Shown one piece after another: positions 58,801 to 64,000 of a stretch of DNA of 64,000 bases. This DNA is from Nelumbo lutea (lineage: Eukaryota > Streptophyta > Magnoliopsida > Proteales > Nelumbonaceae). How positions within the stretch are numbered: position 1 is the stretch's first letter; each line of letters starts with the position of its first letter. A program made the translations under genes and the position numbers. The notes under the pieces were generated by a model. The model ran no database searches. It saw only the letters and a list, made by a program, of their open reading frames with translations, and was not told the origin of the DNA. The stretch is from assembly GCA_022828595.1 (NCBI GenBank), contig JAKGHH010000003.1, positions 17,050,934-17,114,933 of the forward strand, written 5' to 3'.

Positions 58801-61800
58801 GTGATCTGCTTCTTCAGTGGCCTCTCCATACATTACACACCTTGGTTCTGCAACAACCCTCTGCTAGCAAGTTTGTCTGCTGTTAAACGCTTTCCCAAGG
58901 TGGCTGTCCATACCAGAAACACTACCTTAAGGGGAGCAACAATTTTCCACACCTTGTTCTCTGGGAAACTCTCCTCTTCACAACAGAGCTTGTTGTAAAA
59001 AGATTTTACTGTGAAGATGCCTAATTTTTCCCACACACAAGACCTTTTGTCACTTCTTTCTCTGACCAGTTTGATTCTGCTTATCCTTTGCATCAGTTCC
59101 ATCCATTGCCATTTGCCCCAACTCCCAATCATTCAATTTCCTTCTGAAGACTGGGCACCAAACACCCGTTCCCCTTTCTTGAGAGAAAACCTCTAAAATT
59201 AAACATTCTTTATTCTGTGCAACTTCGAACAGTGTTGGGAAAGACTCTTTAAGGGTTTGATTTCCACACCAAATGTCTTGCCATATTTTTATCCTTGTCA
59301 CATGCCCTACTTCATACCTAACCACCTTCTTGAATTCCCTTCCTGACTTTTGGATACCCCTTCATCAAGCACACCCATAAGATAAGTTGGCTTCTCCCGG
59401 ATCCCAATTGAGATTGCTTGAGCCATATTTTTCCATAATGATTTGTCTCCATGGACTAATCAGCTGCTCACTCCATTTCCAATATCACTTACCCAAGCAA
59501 GCTACATTAAATTTGCTCATTCTTCTCACCCCTAAGCCCCCTGCCTTTCTTAAGCTGCATACGTTATTCCATTTAACTAAGTGGAATTTAAACCCTACCT
59601 TCCACCCCTGCCACAAGATGTCCCTCATCTTCTTTCCAATTATCTTAGCCATGCTTGCCAGAATTGGAAACAAAGAGAGCAAGTTGGAAAAGAAGTCAGC
59701 ACACTTTTTATTAGTGTCAGTTTCCTTCCTTTGGACAGGTATCTTGACTTTCATGAAGCTAATTTCTTTTCAATTCTCTCTACCACCAGCTCCCAAATCT
59801 TCTTAGTACACATCTTTCTCCTGGTGGCATCCCCACATATTTTGAAGGCAGTTTACCTATTTTGCATCCAACAAAGTCTGCTAGCTGCTCAATATTAGTT
59901 CCATCTCCCACTGCCATTAATTCACTTCCATGAATGTTTACTCCAGTCTACAGACTACTTCAAACCATGTCAGAATCATCCTAATACTCTCCATATGCTC
60001 TAGAGATGCATCAACAAAAAATAGTGTCATTGGCATATTGAAGCAAAACCACCCCTTCTTCCTCTCCCACCTGGAAGCCTTCTAAGAATCCTCCTTCCAA
60101 AGTTCCACCCCTAAGCTCACAAACATTCATCCTAATCAGTTCATTAAACTGTGCTATATCTGCACATAGAGGTTGTCCAATGAAGAGCTTGCATGTATAA
60201 TAGAAATAATGAAAAAAAGTATGCAAGTGAAATTCATTTTTGTGGTCAAAAGTCATGTTTGTAGTAATCTATAAAAAAAAGAGTCATGTTTTGTAGTCAC
60301 CTCGCTAAATTCCACAAAGCTTCTAAACGCCAATTAAGGATCAAAATTTCACAATGTATCGGCTCATATTCGGCCAATACATATCGTATCGGTCATCGGT
60401 GTCAGGTGGCCCACCGATATGCTACTATAAGCATTATTTCGGGGTTTGGCCTGTTTTAGGAGGTAGACAGGCCTTATACCAACCCCCGTGAACAAGTTTG
60501 AAAAAAAAAACTAAAAGAAAAATAAAGCACCCAATGGTACAGACCGTTACGCCCCATCTAGAATATCGGTCTGTATCAATATTTGGAACCTTGATGCCAA
60601 TAACATGTGTTACGGTATACTGGGTACCACATCATATTTTAACAAAGAATCCTTCATGGTCACATGTTACCACTACATTGAAATTGCTATGAGGGAAAAA
60701 TTGCACAAAATGCCAAAATCATCAGGACTTCCCTCCCCTTTCAAATGTAGCACTTAGCACCAAAACACAAGTGCAATAGTCAACTTATCAGTAGCTCTGG
60801 CTCAACAGGAAGAAATGGGTTAAAGCCAAAGAAAATACCTATTGACCTTAACGTTCCCATCGAACACAGCCTGTCCTGATGAATGAGCCACAATAGACTT
60901 GTGAAGCTGCCGCGAATAGCCTCGGGGATGGTCCAACACTAATCTGCTATGCAGATCTTGGGTCTGATCGCTTACAGATAAATGAAATGCTGACAATTCT
61001 GTAACTGTGTCCGGGCCCACTTGCTGAACATGGAGATTATGCCTGCTTAATTTTCCACCAGCACTTATCTCTACAAGTTCATAGTTACTGGATGATTCCT
61101 GTTGAAAATTTTGAAACCATAACAAGCTTAGATTCATAAATTATAGATAAATGAAAATGCAGTACAATTATTTCAATCTACATATAAGAATTATAAATGA
61201 TGGTAATGGGGCAAGAGCTGACACATAACACCAGGTTATTTTTGCTCAACAGAAATTCTCCTAGGATTTTTCACCATCACCCTCCAAAAATTTTGCATGA
61301 AAATCATATTCCCAAGATGAACATCAACCTTGCACCAGCTCCCGTTGCTTAAAGTATTTTCCCAGTACATCTCAATATGGAATGTGTGGTATTCCAAAAG
61401 GCTAATAGAAATATACACCAGATACTTGTATATTGAGAAAAGAACGTTTTTATTGTGCCAAATCCAAAATTATAATACTAAATACACCTCAATAGTTTGT
61501 GAACAGATTGATATTTACCTTCTATCAGAATATGTATTTAGTTTTACACTACATCTTGGTATAGAGTTTTAATACAAACCAATAGGGACTGACATAAAGG
61601 ATGCTTGCCAACTTATTAAGCGTTCATTAAATGTTGATGTTAAGCACCTTTGATGTATTTTTTAGTTGCCATAACTAAATATGGTTTGTGTAGTCTTACC
61701 ACAAACAATTGTAATAAGGTTTTGTTGAGTTGAGTATCTAGACAATTGTTATACACCATTAACACCCTTTCCCCTTCATATTCCACAAATTAGATAGATC

Positions 61801-63667
61801 TTGTACTTGTTCCTAGAATTGAAGAATATGAGCTTATGTAGAGGAGGGCTGGGTGAGAGGATTCACTGAAAACAAACCTTCCTATGGTCAAGATGGGTCT
61901 GTACGTAGACCAAAGGTCCATTTACATGGGCTTTTTCCTTCTTGAGTCTTGCTAAGTTCTTAACTGGATAAAAGATTTAGATCAGTCAGTTCTACTCATT
62001 ACTCACTGCTCTGTGTATCAATGGAGATTGGTGAGTTACACTGTCAAAGAAATACCCATTGCGATTTCATGGCAATGTACAAAGTGCAAACAGTACTTTA
62101 AGCTCCCTTCTGCAGGTCTCCAACTGTAATTTCATCCATGCCTAATGTGTGCATAAGCATTCAGTCTAGCACCTTGCTAGACTTCCACCTATTGTAAGGG
62201 ATTTGCATGTTTACAAGAAAGGGGAATGGAGAAGCTTATTGACTACTTTATGATTTGATGTGTTATTATTTAATACATGCTTTCAGAACTCTTCATCACT
62301 TAATTGATTGCATGTCAACTTCAAACATTATCAAAATCCTAGTTATTTATCAGAACCTCTACAAAAAACAAAATACTTTTTTTATAGTAAAAGAACAAAT
62401 TCACATCCAACATTGTTTATTAAAACTTCCAATATTGTTTAATAAAATTCAAATCCAAAGGAGTTACTATTATGCCCATCGTATACATATATCTATGGTT
62501 TTATGTTTCAGGCTGCAATTTTTATAAACCAAGTGGGAAATATGAAATGTATGAGTCTCTACGACCATATAGGCACACAGTCACATGAATGTATAAGGTA
62601 TAATTTCTAGACTTCAGACTCAATTGTTCTGAACTAAGCAAACGCAACCGTAAACATACCATTATGAAGTTGGACTGCTTAAACCCTTTATGGTCAATTA
62701 TAAGATAAAAGAAATGTATAGTTTTACTTAAATTCAATTACAACCCACCCAAGAAAACAAAGCAAGAACAGTAATCTACCTGTCGAACAAAGGTCCACTT
62801 GATATGGGCAGCACTTGCAGTCTGTGTCTGTATGTAAGAATGGTGAATTTTCGCCTCCTCTTCGAGCGCCAACTGAATAACAGAATTTGCCCAATAACAT
62901 TTATCGGCATCACCGCAGGAATACTCCTCAATAATTCCAATCTCCCCTCCTTTCTCCACCAACACCAACACCCTCGGACTTGACAAGGGCATATAATTAG
63001 ACCCACTTTCCCCTCCCTCACGAGAGTAAAATCTCAAATGCAAGGGCTTCTCGACCTGACACCCGGCAGGGACGAATATAACAGTAACATCAGGAGCTCC
63101 AATTCCATTGAGGGACCAAAAAAGGTCACCGTCGTGGAAGTCAGACACAAGCTGGAGTACCTTTTCCATAATGGCCTCCGAGGAGATACCTGAAATGCTG
63201 CCCACATAGACACCGTCCGGAAATCCGGAGAGCTGGGAGGCGGAGGGGACGATGTGACCATCTACGATGACAAGACTGGGAAATTGGGTATCGGACGAGA
63301 TACCGGCAAGATCAGAGGAAGGAGAAGGGATCGGAATTGGATGAATCCGAGACTGTTTGATGAAAGAAGTATCGATGAAGCGAAAAGGTTCGTCTTTGCG
63401 AGTAGGCCAAGACATGGAGAGGATGGACTCAGAAGAGGTGTCCCGCAGTTTTTGAAGAGGTGGAGGTGGCAAAGAAGAAGGAGAAGGGGTTGAAACAGAG
63501 TCTTCTAAGGTTTGCGCAATTTCGAGAACGAAAGGATCGGAGAGAGCAGCTCGGGGGGTCAAAGAGGACAGCGGCGGAATACTGAACCTGGTTCGAGTTC
63601 TAAATTTAAAGGGGAATGATGAGATTGGAGAGAAACGAAAGGGAGGAGAGAAGGTGGCAGTCGCCAT
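55892..63667 (-). CDS. ABCI7: Plastid SufD-like Fe-S assembly protein (ABCI7/NAP6), three exons
   Basis: SufD partner of the SufBCD scaffold that assembles Fe-S clusters in plastids. Exons on the minus strand: 63667-62780, 61098-60839, 56210-55892. The joins are GT/AG, phases close, and the product is 488 residues, near the Arabidopsis ABCI7 length. The first 40 or so residues are Ser/Pro/Arg-rich without acids, as in a chloroplast transit peptide. Exon 1 carries the region unique to SufD and the start of the beta-helix; exon 2 continues with EISAGGKLSRHNLHV; exon 3 holds the SufB/SufD signature IIADDVKCSHGA, with Cys420 and His422 at the place of the functional His of bacterial SufD. No lesions seen. 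Intron 2 (4.6 kb) contains a MITE and a LINE. Confidence 0.95.
56396..57016. mobile_element. Palindromic MITE in ABCI7 intron 2
   Basis: The ends GGCCATGTTTGGGAGTGCTT and its exact inverse AAGCACTCCCAAACATGGCC bound a 621-bp element; pairing continues through AAAACAAGTGCTTATT, then weakens. The middle (about 56620-56790) is an array of short palindromes such as ACTTTTATAAAAGT and CACTTTTACAAAAGTG. No transposase frame. Target duplication not clear. Confidence 0.75.
58276..60180 (-). mobile_element. 5'-truncated LINE in ABCI7 intron 2
   Basis: The T run at about 58277-58290 is the minus-strand poly(A) tail. Upstream on that strand are WTERN-like IWSILTGKNRRLFE (58521-58733), zf-RVT with KSFYNKLCCEE and KVVFLVWTATLGKRL (58833-59132), the RT end (59050-59325) and the RT core with QYANDTIFC (near 60020), broken by frame changes. 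No endonuclease or ORF1, so the copy is truncated near 60180. Related to 12954-18000 and 31757-32880, and like them sense to its host gene. Confidence 0.8.
61099..62779. other. ABCI7 intron 1
   Basis: AT-rich intron of 1681 bp. I see no transposon or gene in it. Confidence 0.7.
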
Positions 63668-63793
63668 GGAGGAAGAGAAGGCAGTCCTCCTCGCCTACTG
63701 CTCTCTTACTCCGACTAGCTTGGTAGGATTTGGACTCGAAAGAAAAAAAGAATTCGAATGGTACACAACTGCTGCAGTCTATCGGAATAGCTA
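63668..63793 (-). promoter_or_regulatory. ABCI7 5' UTR and proximal upstream
   Basis: CT/GA-rich leader next to the start codon on the minus strand. No TATA box that I trust, which is common for plastid housekeeping genes. Confidence 0.35.
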
Positions 63794-64000
63794 GGGGTAA
63801 ATTACTTATACCTCCCTAATGTTTCTAACAAATACTTAAACCTCCCCCGACCTTTTTAAGCACTGCATAAAACTTCACCTTACATTTGGGATAAATTATA
63901 TTTACTGACCCTTCTGTTAGGTCAACGTTAAAAACCCAACAGAAGTTGATGAACTTATGCTTTAAAATTTTCAAAATAAATACCCATGGATGGTGATATT
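63794..64000. mobile_element. Terminus of a TIR element cut by the window end
   Basis: GGGGTAAATTACTTATACCT is a typical left end of plant MITE/MULE-type elements and resembles the left end of the element at 3633. The right end lies outside the window. Confidence 0.4.

Noticed and set aside
1..64000. A new multi-gene system or gene cluster
   Set aside because: The five host genes have unrelated known roles and normal orthologue structure; the rest is explained by transposons and simple repeats.

Overview
The window is nuclear DNA from a flowering plant. Evidence: spliced genes with GT/AG introns, plant-only gene families (VIK-type Raf-like kinase, NEN exonuclease, DYW-type PPR, plastid SufD/ABCI7), AT-rich introns, and dense Copia, Gypsy, LINE, SINE and MITE insertions. 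It looks more like a eudicot or early-diverging angiosperm than a grass, but I cannot name the species.

Layout. (1) 349-2566 (+): last three exons of a pectin methylesterase of the PME31 type; the 5' part lies outside the window. (2) 7222-33981 (-): a complete 11-exon gene for an ankyrin-Raf-like kinase, the counterpart of Arabidopsis VIK (VH1-interacting kinase). It spans 26.8 kb for 442 codons. Intron 3 (11.7 kb) holds a LINE nested in a decayed Copia element; intron 1 (8.6 kb) holds a decayed Gypsy chromovirus with both LTRs and a LINE piece; intron 2 holds a LINE RNase H relic and a SINE. (3) 34-45 kb: no host gene. It contains MITEs, three tandem-repeat arrays beside an LTR-like promoter segment, and a degenerate tandem duplication (about 38.0-43.4 kb) whose two copies took different MITE insertions. 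(4) 45464-50611 (+): a six-exon NEN-type DEDDh exonuclease. (5) 52757-54655 (-): an intronless 632-residue PLS-DYW PPR protein matching Arabidopsis At5g15340. (6) 55892-63667 (-): a three-exon plastid SufD homologue (ABCI7), whose intron 2 holds a palindrome-rich MITE and a 5'-truncated LINE.

The host genes do not form a pathway: cell-wall modification, kinase signalling, nuclease, organelle RNA editing and Fe-S assembly are simply neighbours. Exon joins were read by hand; the phases close exactly in every complete gene, and the joined proteins run the full family length.

I found no convincing undescribed system. The best leads are the promoter-like island inside the Copia relic (18603-19020), the MITE carrying non-TE-like sequence (3633-4356), the palindrome array in the ABCI7 intron, and the 38-43 kb tandem duplication.
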